Position numbers and translations under genes: made by a program. The notes under the pieces are model-generated. The model saw only the letters and a program-made list of their open reading frames with translations. It made no database searches and was not told the origin of the DNA. This document shows, piece by piece, positions 26,412 to 34,113 of a stretch of 64,000 bases of DNA. Origin of the DNA: Kordia antarctica (lineage in GTDB: Bacteria; Bacteroidota; Bacteroidia; Flavobacteriales; Flavobacteriaceae); NCBI RefSeq assembly GCF_009901525.1, contig NZ_CP019288.1, positions 3,563,501 to 3,627,500 of the forward strand, given 5' to 3'. Each line of letters starts with the position of its first letter. Positions within the stretch are counted from its first letter, which is position 1.

Positions 26412-26918
26412 ATGGGATTATTTTCATTCATTAAAGATGCTGGAGCTAAATTATTTGGCGGAAAAACATCAGCTGAAAAAGCAGCGGAAGAAGCAGAAGA
26501 AAAAGCAACAGAACACTTAGAAGCAATTGCAGCTAAGAAAGCAAAAGATGAAGCTTCTATTAAAGAAACGATCAACGATTTAGACTTACACGTGGAAAAT
26601 TTACACGTTTCTCTTGAAGGCGATACGGCAATTATTAGTGGTAAAGCACACGACCAAGCAACCAAAGAAAAAGTAGTTTTATTGGTAGGAAATACACATG
26701 GAATTGCAATGGTTGATGACAGAATGGAAGTGGAACATAAAGAACCAGAAGCACAATTTCACACGGTAGCAAAAGGAGATACACTTGGTAAGATTGCGAA
26801 AAAATATTATGGAAATGCGATGAAATATCCAACCATATTTGAAGCAAACAAGCCTATGTTGAAAGATCCAAACCTAATATATCCAGGACAAGTATTACGA
26901 ATTCCAGCATTAAAATAA
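26412..26918 (+). CDS. lysM: BON and LysM domain protein (Kbp/YgaU-like)
   Basis: A 168-residue protein with an Ala/Lys/Glu-rich helical N-terminus (about 1-45), a BON domain (about 48-105, including LHVENLHVSLEGDTAIISGKAHDQATKEKVVLLVG) and a C-terminal LysM domain (about 116-167, FHTVAKGDTLGKIAKKYYGNAMKYPTIFEANK). This order and length match E. coli YgaU/Kbp, a small K+-binding stress protein. There is no signal peptide, as in Kbp. A clear terminator follows. Confidence 0.88.
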   Translation: MGLFSFIKDAGAKLFGGKTSAEKAAEEAEEKATEHLEAIAAKKAKDEASIKETINDLDLHVENLHVSLEGDTAIISGKAHDQATKEKVVLLVGNTHGIAMVDDRMEVEHKEPEAQFHTVAKGDTLGKIAKKYYGNAMKYPTIFEANKPMLKDPNLIYPGQVLRIPALK

Positions 26919-26930
26919 TATAGAAACATG

Positions 26931-26959
26931 AAAAACTCCTCAACTTTGAGGAGTTTTTA
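26931..26959 (+). terminator. Rho-independent terminator after lysM
   Basis: AAAACTCCTCAA-CTT-TGAGGAGTTTTT forms a strong stem with a T-run, 13 nt past the stop codon. Confidence 0.88.
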
Positions 26960-27054
26960 TTGAATTTAAGTTAAAAACCTACAAAAAAGGGGAAAAGTAC
27001 CCTTGTTTCATACCTCGAAAATCTTCTAATATTGCGTTATAAACAAACCAATAC

Positions 27055-27444
27055 ATGAGAAGCTACCGACCGTTAATCATTATCCCGCTTTCAATACTCT
27101 TATTGATCCTATTAGGAATTACATCTTTTGTGACACCTAAAAAGGACATCATTGGCGCTTGGGTTTCTCAAGAAAATCCAGAATATAAACTAGAATTTCT
27201 TCAAAACGGAATCTGCAAAGATTATTACGCAAATAAAGAACACAAACAATATCACTATACAATTTCTACGGAATGTGATGAAAATAGCGCGTATCGTTCG
27301 TTATTCGTTAAAATAGAAGACGATGAAGGTTTCTTTTCAAAATGCTATGAACTAAAAGGCGGCAACGAAAGCGACGATGGAATTTTGGTATTAGCCGACA
27401 CAGAGAAAGATGAAGAGTATTTGTATACGAAGATTGATAATTGA
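27055..27444 (+). CDS. Small membrane-anchored hypothetical protein
   Basis: A 129-residue protein with an N-terminal membrane anchor (PLIIIPLSILLLILLGITSF), then an extracytoplasmic acidic domain with the pattern DIIGAWVSQENPEYKLEFLQNGICKDYY. That pattern resembles lipocalin-like or DUF4488-type domains with an I-x-G-x-W start. Two cysteines in the mature part could form a disulfide. It has its own 95-nt leader after the lysM terminator. No named family is recognised. Confidence 0.65.
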   Translation: MRSYRPLIIIPLSILLLILLGITSFVTPKKDIIGAWVSQENPEYKLEFLQNGICKDYYANKEHKQYHYTISTECDENSAYRSLFVKIEDDEGFFSKCYELKGGNESDDGILVLADTEKDEEYLYTKIDN

Positions 27445-28089
27445 AAAATTAGATTTTAGACCGCTTTGCTTTTAGAATATAGAATATAGACTTGGTCTTG
27501 ACTATTTGAGAACTTTTTCTAGGAACACAAGTCACATTTTCAAATTAACGAATCATCAAACGTCATTTCGAGTAAAATTCTACAAGAATTTTGTATCGAG
27601 AAATGCTTTAGAAACACAAACTACATTTTCAAATTGACTAATCATCAAATCATCAAATTAAAAGAATAAAGATCGCTTTGCTTTTAAAATCAAGAATATA
27701 GATTTGTTCGAAACGCAGAAACATTTCAAATCACCAAACGTCATTTCGAGTAAAATTCTGCAAGAATTTTGTATCGAGAAATGCTTTAGAAACACAAACT
27801 ACATTTTCAAATTGACTAATTTTCAAATCATCAAATTTAATAAAGATCGCTTCGCTTATAGAATAAAGAATATAGACTTGTTTGTGACTATTTGAGAACC
27901 TTTTTAGAAGCACAAACTCCATTTCAAATCAACCAATCAACAAACTTTCAAATCACCAAACGTCATTTCGAGTAAAATTCTACAAGAATTTTGTATCGAG
28001 AAATGCTTTGAAGCACAAACTCCATTTTCAAATTGATTCATCTTCAAATTTTCAAATTGACTAATTTTCAAATCATCAAATTGAAAAAT
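27445..28089. repeat. Tandem repeat array of three units, about 200 bp each
   Basis: Three units start near 27460, 27669 and 27842. Each has a GA(C/T)CGCTT(T/C)GCTT head, an AGAATATAGACTTG segment, a 45-bp palindrome starting CGTCATTTCGAG (27561-27605, 27739-27783, 27961-28005) and a CACAAACTACATTTTCAAATTGA-like tail. The palindrome arms are CATTTCGA...TAAAATTCT and AGAATTTTGTA...TCGAGAAATG. Spacing (178 and 222 nt) and unit length exclude a CRISPR array. No gene is supported here. Confidence 0.8.
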
Positions 28090-28671
28090 TCACTTTCTAT
28101 AAAAATTCATCTCATCAATATATTCCCAAACATGTTGGGGCAATAACGGTTTAATGTTTTTCTGATCTTTAATTGCTTTCCGAATAAACGTAGAAGAAAT
28201 CTCCATAATTGGCGCGTTGACACGATGAATCTTTGGATGATCTGTAAATTGATGTTCCGCAATTCCTTCTGAAATTCTCGGATACACATACACATCGTGG
28301 TTTTTTAGAATCACTTCGTAATTTTTCCACTTGTGTAAACTTTTCAAATTATCTTCGCCCATAATAAGGCAAAATTCATGTGTTGGATATTTTTCTTGAA
28401 GATGCGCTAAGGTATTTGTAGTGTAATTTGGTTGCGGTAAATCGAATTCTATCTTGCTCGGCTTAATTTTCGGATATTCTTCCGTAGCAATCATCACCAT
28501 TTGATATCGATGATGATTATCAAGCAATGTACTTTTCTTCTTAAATGGATTGTGTGGCGTTACAACCATCCAAATGGCGTCTAAATCGCTGTATTCTGCC
28601 ATGTGATTGGCAATTGCCAAATGTCCGATGTGAATAGGATTAAATGTGCCAAAATACAAACCAATTTTCAT
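28090..28671 (-). CDS. nadD: Nicotinate-nucleotide adenylyltransferase
   Basis: A 193-residue nucleotidyltransferase that adenylates nicotinate mononucleotide in NAD synthesis. It has the GTFNPIHIGH motif (residues 8-17; family GxFxPxHxGH) and the C-terminal ISSTFIRKAI motif (ISSTxIR). Length and start are standard. It follows gmk in the same direction after 292 nt filled by a repeat; the yicC-gmk-nadD order is common in flavobacteria. Confidence 0.95.
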   Translation of the reverse strand: MKIGLYFGTFNPIHIGHLAIANHMAEYSDLDAIWMVVTPHNPFKKKSTLLDNHHRYQMVMIATEEYPKIKPSKIEFDLPQPNYTTNTLAHLQEKYPTHEFCLIMGEDNLKSLHKWKNYEVILKNHDVYVYPRISEGIAEHQFTDHPKIHRVNAPIMEISSTFIRKAIKDQKNIKPLLPQHVWEYIDEMNFYRK

Positions 28672-28760
28672 CTGTATATTTTTATTTGATTAATGCGAAT
28701 TAGATATAAGTTTTTAAAAATTCCTGTAAAGTATCTTAAGGGAACACATTGTTTCTATTT

Positions 28761-28897
28761 TCGTTTTCTTTGTTCGCACAAAGAAAAGAAACAAAAGAAA
28801 GTGCGTTTTTCCAGAGGTGTTTTTAGTTTTTTCTCTGAAAAACTAAAACCGCATTCATTTTTCTAAATTTTTTCCAAGGCTTCAAAAATTCTTAACG
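28761..28897 (-). repeat. Hairpin-rich 140-bp repeat, copy 2 (inverted)
   Basis: Read on the minus strand it begins CGTTAAGAATTTTTGAAGCC, as in 23609-23752, and has the same two hairpins with changed stem sequence (TTTTAGTTTTTC/GAAAAACTAAAA-like and TTTTCTTTG/CAAAGAAAA). It fills the spacer between gmk and nadD. Confidence 0.7.
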
Positions 28898-28963
28898 AAA
28901 AATGCCTGCTACACTTCGGAAAAAGAGTGTAATGGGAAAAATGAGTAACCAATTTTCATCTGT

Positions 28964-29545
28964 CTACTTTTTTTCGAGTCCGATAAATTTAGCAACTACT
29001 TTTTCCGCTTCGGCTTTCGCTCTGTCTAAATCGTCATTCAAAATAATAACATCAAACAAAGGAGCAGTTGCCATTTCTGCGGCAGCTTTTGCGACGCGCA
29101 TATTAATTTTATCTTCGTTTTCTGTATTTCTATTTTTCAGTCTAATAATCAAATCATTGATACTTGGCGGTTCCACAAAAATGGTTAGTGTATCTTCTGG
29201 AAACTTTCGTTTAATTCGCAATCCGCCAGAAACATCAATATCAAAAATGACGTTTTTTCCAGCATCGCAAATACGATCAATTTCGGTTTTCAATGTTCCG
29301 TAAAAATTGTCGCGATATACTTCTTCCCATTCTACAAATTCCTTATTTCGAATTTTATCCATAAACTGTTCTATAGACAAAAAATAATAATCTTTTCCTT
29401 CAACTTCAATAGCGCGTTTTTCACGAGAAGCTGCCGAAATAGAAAACTGTAAATTCAGTTCAGGAATTTTTAATAAATGTTGAACAATAGTCGTTTTTCC
29501 TGCGCCAGAAGGAGCTGCAAATACAATTAACTTACCTCTTTTCAT
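28964..29545 (-). CDS. gmk: Guanylate kinase
   Basis: A 193-residue P-loop kinase phosphorylating GMP to GDP. Walker A is APSGAGKT (residues 11-18). The GMP-binding region SAASREKRAIEVEGKDYYFLSIEQF and the VIFDIDVSGGLRIKR segment are characteristic. Length is normal. The stop codon of yicC directly abuts the start, so the two are co-translated. Confidence 0.95.
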   Translation of the reverse strand: MKRGKLIVFAAPSGAGKTTIVQHLLKIPELNLQFSISAASREKRAIEVEGKDYYFLSIEQFMDKIRNKEFVEWEEVYRDNFYGTLKTEIDRICDAGKNVIFDIDVSGGLRIKRKFPEDTLTIFVEPPSINDLIIRLKNRNTENEDKINMRVAKAAAEMATAPLFDVIILNDDLDRAKAEAEKVVAKFIGLEKK

Positions 29546-30406
29546 TTACAACACATTTAAAAGTTGCTCTTTAATTTTTTCCAATTCGTCTTTCATCTGA
29601 ACCACCAATTGTTGCATTGGCGCGTAATTAGATTTAGAACCAATCGTATTAATTTCACGACCAATTTCTTGTGTAATAAAACCTAATTTTTTTCCGTTTG
29701 AATCTTCAGAATGTAACGATTTTGAAAAATAATCCAAGTGATTTGCCAAGCGAACTTTTTCTTCCGTAATGTCAAATTTCTCTAAATAATAAATCAATTC
29801 TTGTTCAAAACGATTTTCGTCAACCTTTTCTTTTAAAGTATCTAATGCTGTACGAAGTCGCTCTTTTACAGAAGCCATACGTTCGTCATCAATCTCAATA
29901 ATGCTATTCAATATGTTTGAAATATTTTGCACGCGTAATAAAAAGTCTTGTTCTAACACTTTTCCTTCTTCCAAACGATATTCGTTGAGCTCTTTAATAG
30001 CATGTAGCAATGCTTTTTCAATCACTTCAAATTCCTTTTCGTCTATTTCTTCGCGTTCTGTTTTCAATGCATCTGGCATACGAATTACCATTTTCAACAA
30101 CTCTACATCTTTAGCTTCTGGTTCAATATCGCGAAGTTGACGCATATATTGTTTTACAACCGCTTTGTTGATTACAGTAGAAGTTTCTTCCGCAGTTGCT
30201 TCTATATACAACGAAAAATCAACTTTTCCTCTCACTAAAGCACTCGCAATTGTTTTACGCATTCCCAATTCTTTTTCTCGATATGAAGAAGGAATTCGAG
30301 CGTTTAAATCCAAACTCTTACTGTTCAGTGATTTTAATTCGATGGTAATTTTTTTAGACGGAAGTTGTTCTACAGACTTTCCGAATCCGGTCATAGACTT
30401 TATCAT
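29546..30406 (-). CDS. yicC: YicC family endoribonuclease
   Basis: A 286-residue protein starting MIKSMTGFGKSV, the invariant YicC N-terminus, and ending with the DUF1732-type QEIGREINTIGSKSNYAPMQQLVVQMKDELEKIKEQL signature. YicC proteins are endoribonucleases linked to stationary phase and sRNA turnover. It is the first gene of the yicC-gmk unit. Confidence 0.92.
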   Translation of the reverse strand: MIKSMTGFGKSVEQLPSKKITIELKSLNSKSLDLNARIPSSYREKELGMRKTIASALVRGKVDFSLYIEATAEETSTVINKAVVKQYMRQLRDIEPEAKDVELLKMVIRMPDALKTEREEIDEKEFEVIEKALLHAIKELNEYRLEEGKVLEQDFLLRVQNISNILNSIIEIDDERMASVKERLRTALDTLKEKVDENRFEQELIYYLEKFDITEEKVRLANHLDYFSKSLHSEDSNGKKLGFITQEIGREINTIGSKSNYAPMQQLVVQMKDELEKIKEQLLNVL

Positions 30407-30571
30407 AGCGACAAAAATACTAAAAATAGCGATAAAGCTTCGGATTATCAGTAGCTATTCTATACGTTTTGAAGACTTTTATAAAAACTGTTTTTTGGCT
30501 TTCGCCGAAATTTTAACGCATTGCACTGATGATAAACTGAGAGAAACACCTCATTTTCCTCTATGTTTTTA

Positions 30572-30579
30572 TATTTTTG
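30572..30579 (+). promoter_or_regulatory. Candidate -7 box for prsW
   Basis: TATTTTTG matches TAnnTTTG and ends 13 nt before the PrsW ATG, implying a very short 5' leader. I found no convincing -33 TTG. Confidence 0.35.
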
Positions 30580-30592
30580 ACAAAACGCACCA

Positions 30593-31270
30593 ATGGAATT
30601 AGTATTATTATCAATAGCGCCTGCGTTACTGGTTATGATTTACATTTATTATAGTGACAAATATGACAAGGAACCGCGTCATCTGTTATTTATATGTTTC
30701 TTATTTGGTGCCGTTGGAAGCATTTTTTTAGCTGCAATTTCACACTTTTTCGTTTCAAAATATTATCCCGAATTTGAAGAACAAATTATTTGGATTCAGT
30801 TCTGCAAAGCTTTCGTTGTAGTAGCTTTAGTAGAAGAATTTAGCAAATATATTTTTGTTCGCTATTTTGCACAAACACGCAAAGCCTTTGACGAACCTTT
30901 TGACGGAATTGTCTACGCAGTAATGGTTTCTATGGGTTTTGCGGTCACAGAAAACTTGGCGTATGCATTTCAAGGCGGAATAGAAGTTGCGTTATATAGA
31001 GCGTTTACAGCAGTTCCTGCACATGCAACTTTTGGTATTATTATGGGTTATTATATGGGAAAAGCTAAATTTTCAAGATATCGCGTTCGATACAACCTCA
31101 TGGGATTGGCGTTGGCAGTTTTCTTTCATGGAATCTATGATTTCTTCTTATTCATCAATTACATTCCAGGAATTTCGGTTGGCGCGTTTATGTCGTTAGC
31201 TATTGGAATATTATTATCACAAAAAGCCATTCGAATTCATCAAGAAAATTCACACTTTAAACCGAAGTAG
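30593..31270 (+). CDS. prsW: PrsW family intramembrane metalloprotease
   Basis: A 225-residue polytopic inner-membrane protein with about seven hydrophobic helices. The PrsW family motifs are present: EEFSKY (the EExxK box, about residue 81), FDGIVYAVMVSMGFAVTEN, PAHATFGIIMGYYMG and HGIYDF, whose Glu and His residues are proposed to bind zinc. Relatives cleave anti-sigma factors such as RsiW in Bacillus; the substrate here is unknown. Its last 14 bases overlap the end of the convergent YheT gene. Confidence 0.88.
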   Translation: MELVLLSIAPALLVMIYIYYSDKYDKEPRHLLFICFLFGAVGSIFLAAISHFFVSKYYPEFEEQIIWIQFCKAFVVVALVEEFSKYIFVRYFAQTRKAFDEPFDGIVYAVMVSMGFAVTENLAYAFQGGIEVALYRAFTAVPAHATFGIIMGYYMGKAKFSRYRVRYNLMGLALAVFFHGIYDFFLFINYIPGISVGAFMSLAIGILLSQKAIRIHQENSHFKPK

Positions 31271-32219
31271 CAAAACTCAAAGCTTGTGATTCTGTGTGGT
31301 AAATTTTACCAAATTCAAAAAAACCAACATGTCCGCCATATTTTGGCATTTCTAAATACAAATCATTATTTGCTTCCGCTTCTTTAATTGGGTAACAATC
31401 TTCAGACAAAAAAGAATCATTTAAGGCATTAATAATTAATGTTGGCGTTTTAATGTAGCGTAAATACTGTAAGGAAGAACACTTTTTATAATAATCCAAC
31501 GCGTCTTTATAGCCATGTGCTTTGGAAGAATATAAATCGTCTATTTTAAATAAAGTATCAGCTTTTTTAATGTTTTCTATATTCAGTAATTGCGGAAATG
31601 AACGATTTTTTTCCATGAGTTTTCCATGCAAATGCTTTACAAAACGATTTGTGTACAACCGATTTTCCAACCGATCCATTTGTTGTAATGAACCATGTAA
31701 AGAGCATGGAACCGAAATAGCAATACCAGCTTTTACTTCTTTTGGAACACGAATTGGTTCGCCCAAATACTTCAACAACATGTTTCCGCCTAAACTAAAT
31801 CCTTTTATAATAATATGATCGTATTGCGGATGATTGGTAAGTACATGCGTAACAACTTCTCTTAAATCTTCGGTTGCGCCAGCGTTGTAAGATCGATATA
31901 AACGATTGGATTCGCCACTACAACCTCTAAAGTTCATCGCAATAGCATCGTATTCATTATCATTAAATAATTTTGCGGATCGAGTTATGTAAGCGCGTTG
32001 CGCATTTCCTTCCAAACCGTGTAACAAAATGATGACTTTGTTGGTTTTCTTCTTGGCGAAACTCCAATCTAAATCTATAAAATCACTATCGCTCAAGATA
32101 ATGCGTTCTCTTTTCTGTTCAATTTTTGCACCTTTTCGAAACAAGCCTGAATAAACTGTTGAAAAATGACCATTTTTAAAAACAAATGGTGGATCGTAAT
32201 ATGTATTTAATATTGGCAA
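31257..32219 (-). CDS. YheT family alpha/beta hydrolase
   Basis: A 320-residue alpha/beta-hydrolase with the oxyanion/lid segment LLHGLEGNAQRAYI, the MNFRGCSGESNRLYRSYNAGATEDL signature of the YheT/ABHD family, and a nucleophile elbow GFSLGGN. A late NDSFL (Asp) and GGHVGF (His) complete the catalytic triad. The start appears to be a TTG at 32217-32219 (MPILNTYYDPPFVFKNGHF), which matches the family N-terminus. It is convergent with and overlaps prsW by 14 nt. The substrate is probably an ester but is unknown. Confidence 0.87.
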   Translation of the reverse strand: MPILNTYYDPPFVFKNGHFSTVYSGLFRKGAKIEQKRERIILSDSDFIDLDWSFAKKKTNKVIILLHGLEGNAQRAYITRSAKLFNDNEYDAIAMNFRGCSGESNRLYRSYNAGATEDLREVVTHVLTNHPQYDHIIIKGFSLGGNMLLKYLGEPIRVPKEVKAGIAISVPCSLHGSLQQMDRLENRLYTNRFVKHLHGKLMEKNRSFPQLLNIENIKKADTLFKIDDLYSSKAHGYKDALDYYKKCSSLQYLRYIKTPTLIINALNDSFLSEDCYPIKEAEANNDLYLEMPKYGGHVGFFEFGKIYHTESQALSFATSV

Positions 32220-32244
32220 ATTAAAAAAGTTTAAACGAGTTCAT

Positions 32245-32252
32245 TACTTTTG
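32245..32252 (+). promoter_or_regulatory. Candidate -7 box for the thioesterase gene
   Basis: TACTTTTG matches TAnnTTTG and ends 19 nt before the ATG at 32272. No -33 TTG is at ideal spacing. Confidence 0.4.
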
Positions 32253-32271
32253 ATAAAAAAATAAATATACA

Positions 32272-32748
32272 ATGTATTTTAAAGAATTTGAAATTCGATG
32301 GAGTGATTTAGACGCAAATCGTCATTTAGCCAACTCCGCTTACATAAATTTTATGAGTCATACGCGTATGGGTTTCCTTATTGAAAGTGGATTTACGCAA
32401 CGTGAATTAGCCAAACAAAATATTGGTCCTGTGGTGTTTTATGAACATATCTATTATTTTAAAGAAGCATTTTTGGGAAAACCAGTCAAGGTTTCGTTAG
32501 AAGTTGCAGGTTTAAGCGAAGACGGAATGTTCTTTGAGTTTCTTCATAATTTTTATGATGCAAACGGAAAAAACTTTGCAAGTTGCGAAATTATGGGCGC
32601 ATGGATTGATTTAAAATCTCGCCAATTGATTGGATTACCAACAGAATTTAACAAAGCTTTGCGCGATGTGCCACGTGCAAAAACATTCAAAATATTGACA
32701 AAAGAAGATACACGGAAATTTGGCAAGAAGCCTGAGAATTTGGAGTAG
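32272..32748 (+). CDS. Acyl-CoA thioesterase, hotdog fold
   Basis: A 158-residue protein with the 4-hydroxybenzoyl-CoA thioesterase-type hotdog motif RWSDLDANRHLANSAYINFMSHTR. The Asp and the DANRH segment correspond to the active site of YbgC/FadM-like enzymes. Length is normal and there is no signal peptide. It probably hydrolyses acyl-CoA; chain specificity is unknown. It is monocistronic and is followed by a palindromic, terminator-like repeat. Confidence 0.85.
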   Translation: MYFKEFEIRWSDLDANRHLANSAYINFMSHTRMGFLIESGFTQRELAKQNIGPVVFYEHIYYFKEAFLGKPVKVSLEVAGLSEDGMFFEFLHNFYDANGKNFASCEIMGAWIDLKSRQLIGLPTEFNKALRDVPRAKTFKILTKEDTRKFGKKPENLE

Positions 32749-32772
32749 GTTTTATCAAAATCATGAAATAAA

Positions 32773-32911
32773 AAAAGAGGCTGTCTAAGAAGCTGTCATT
32801 GCGAATGAAATGAAGCAATCTGTCAAATTTAAGTTATCGACTTACAGATTACTTCGAAATGAAAAATTTCTCGTAATGACGTTGTTTAAACCTTTTTAGA
32901 CAATCTCTTTT
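32773..32911. repeat. GTCATTGCGA palindromic element with terminal inverted repeats, copy 1
   Basis: The left end AAAAGAGGCTGTCTAAGAAG and the complement of the right end (AAAAGAGATTGTCTAAAAAG) match at 17 of 20 positions. Inside are GTCATTGCGA...GAAGCAATCTGT and ACAGATTACTTCG...CTCGTAATGAC. With A-run and T-run flanks it could act as a bidirectional terminator between the convergent thioesterase and antiporter genes. Confidence 0.75.
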
Positions 32912-32940
32912 CTATATTAAAAAATAGTAATCTTCAAGAA

Positions 32941-34101
32941 TTACTTCCAAAAACGAAGTGTTTCTACAAAGTCATTAATAGTTTGTAACCACTGACTTAC
33001 TTGTAATGCTGTTTCAGAATCTGCCGATCTACCGAAAATGTATACTGTAAATACTACATAAATTAGCAATAATAAAACTGCGCTTACAATTCCCATTTTT
33101 GGTTTTACAATGTAAATAATGAATGCCAACAATGTAAATATGAATAGTAAAATTCGGAGTTCAGCTACATTTTGAATCGTATCTGGGCTCATTACGATTG
33201 GTCCGTAGATGATTGTAAATAGGAACAATGGAAATCCTAAAGCAAAACATACATCGAATATGTTACTTCCTAATGCATTTGAAACCGCATCATCATAGTT
33301 TCCTTTTTTAGCATCTTTCATAGATAAAATAGTATCCGGCACACTTGTCGCTGCACTTGCTAAAATTACTGCAATAAAGTAAATAGGAATGTTTAGTTCG
33401 TCACCTAACCATTCACACGATTTTACTAATAGTAAACACGCGCCACCAATGACTAACATTGCAAAAATTAACAATGTCCAACCATTTTTTGAATTGATTT
33501 TATCTTTTATAAATACAGGTTCTAAGTTTAGTGTGATTAGATTCATAAAGAAACCAGCATCTGCTTCATCCTCATCCTCGTCTTCATCTTCTTCTTCCTC
33601 GTCATCTTCTTCTGCGCCAGCTTTTTTCATAGAACTAAGCATATAAATTGCGTATACTGCGTATAATCCCATTAAAATTAAACCATGTGTCCAATTTAGA
33701 GACGCATCGCCCAATAAAAATATTAAGACCAATTCACAGATTAAAAGTGAAATTCCATCTCTTAGTAATACTTTTTTAGAGACTTCTACATGTGAAGTCA
33801 CACCTTTGATGACAACTACTAAGATGACAACTGCAGGAATAATCATTCCGTTAAAAATGGCGCTACCTGCTGTAGTTCCAATTCCGCCGGCAAATCCGTC
33901 TTTATCTTTTAAAACAAATAGGAAAAATAATGTGGTAAATAATTCTGGCATCGAGGAGCCAATTGCGTTTATGGTTGCACCACGAACACCTTCGCTAAGG
34001 TTTCTTCCTAAGTATTCCGAAGCTGCTTCAAAGCCGTCACTGGCGCGCCAAATGATAATACAGCAAAGTACAATTAATAGTATTGAAATGAGAATCCACA
34101 T
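32941..34101 (-). CDS. Ca2+/cation antiporter (CaCA family)
   Basis: A 386-residue inner-membrane exchanger with two inverted alpha repeats: NAIGSSMPELFTTLFFL with GTTAGSAIFNGMI in the first half, and ASAATSVPDTILSMKDAKKGNYDDAVSNALGSNIFDV in the second. The central cytoplasmic loop is highly acidic (about 20 consecutive Glu/Asp-rich residues near 165-185), probably sensing or buffering cations. It lies 12 nt after the protein kinase gene at the end of the Ter operon. Since TerD domains bind Ca2+, an antiporter here suggests a Ca2+-linked module. The exchanged ion (Na+ or H+) is not determined. Confidence 0.85.
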   Translation of the reverse strand: MWILISILLIVLCCIIIWRASDGFEAASEYLGRNLSEGVRGATINAIGSSMPELFTTLFFLFVLKDKDGFAGGIGTTAGSAIFNGMIIPAVVILVVVIKGVTSHVEVSKKVLLRDGISLLICELVLIFLLGDASLNWTHGLILMGLYAVYAIYMLSSMKKAGAEEDDEEEEDEDEDEDEADAGFFMNLITLNLEPVFIKDKINSKNGWTLLIFAMLVIGGACLLLVKSCEWLGDELNIPIYFIAVILASAATSVPDTILSMKDAKKGNYDDAVSNALGSNIFDVCFALGFPLFLFTIIYGPIVMSPDTIQNVAELRILLFIFTLLAFIIYIVKPKMGIVSAVLLLLIYVVFTVYIFGRSADSETALQVSQWLQTINDFVETLRFWK

Positions 34102-34113
34102 AGAGTTGTTAGT

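Noticed and set aside
27704-27922. Short frames on both strands in the nadD-proximal region
   Set aside because: They run through tandem repeats and palindromes and have no protein-like composition.
27561-28005. Possible CRISPR array
   Set aside because: Repeats are palindromic 45-mers spaced about 178 and 222 nt with repeated, not unique, intervening sequence; no cas genes are near.
33389-33646. Ser-rich frame on the plus strand
   Set aside because: It is the complement of the Glu/Asp-rich loop of the CaCA antiporter.
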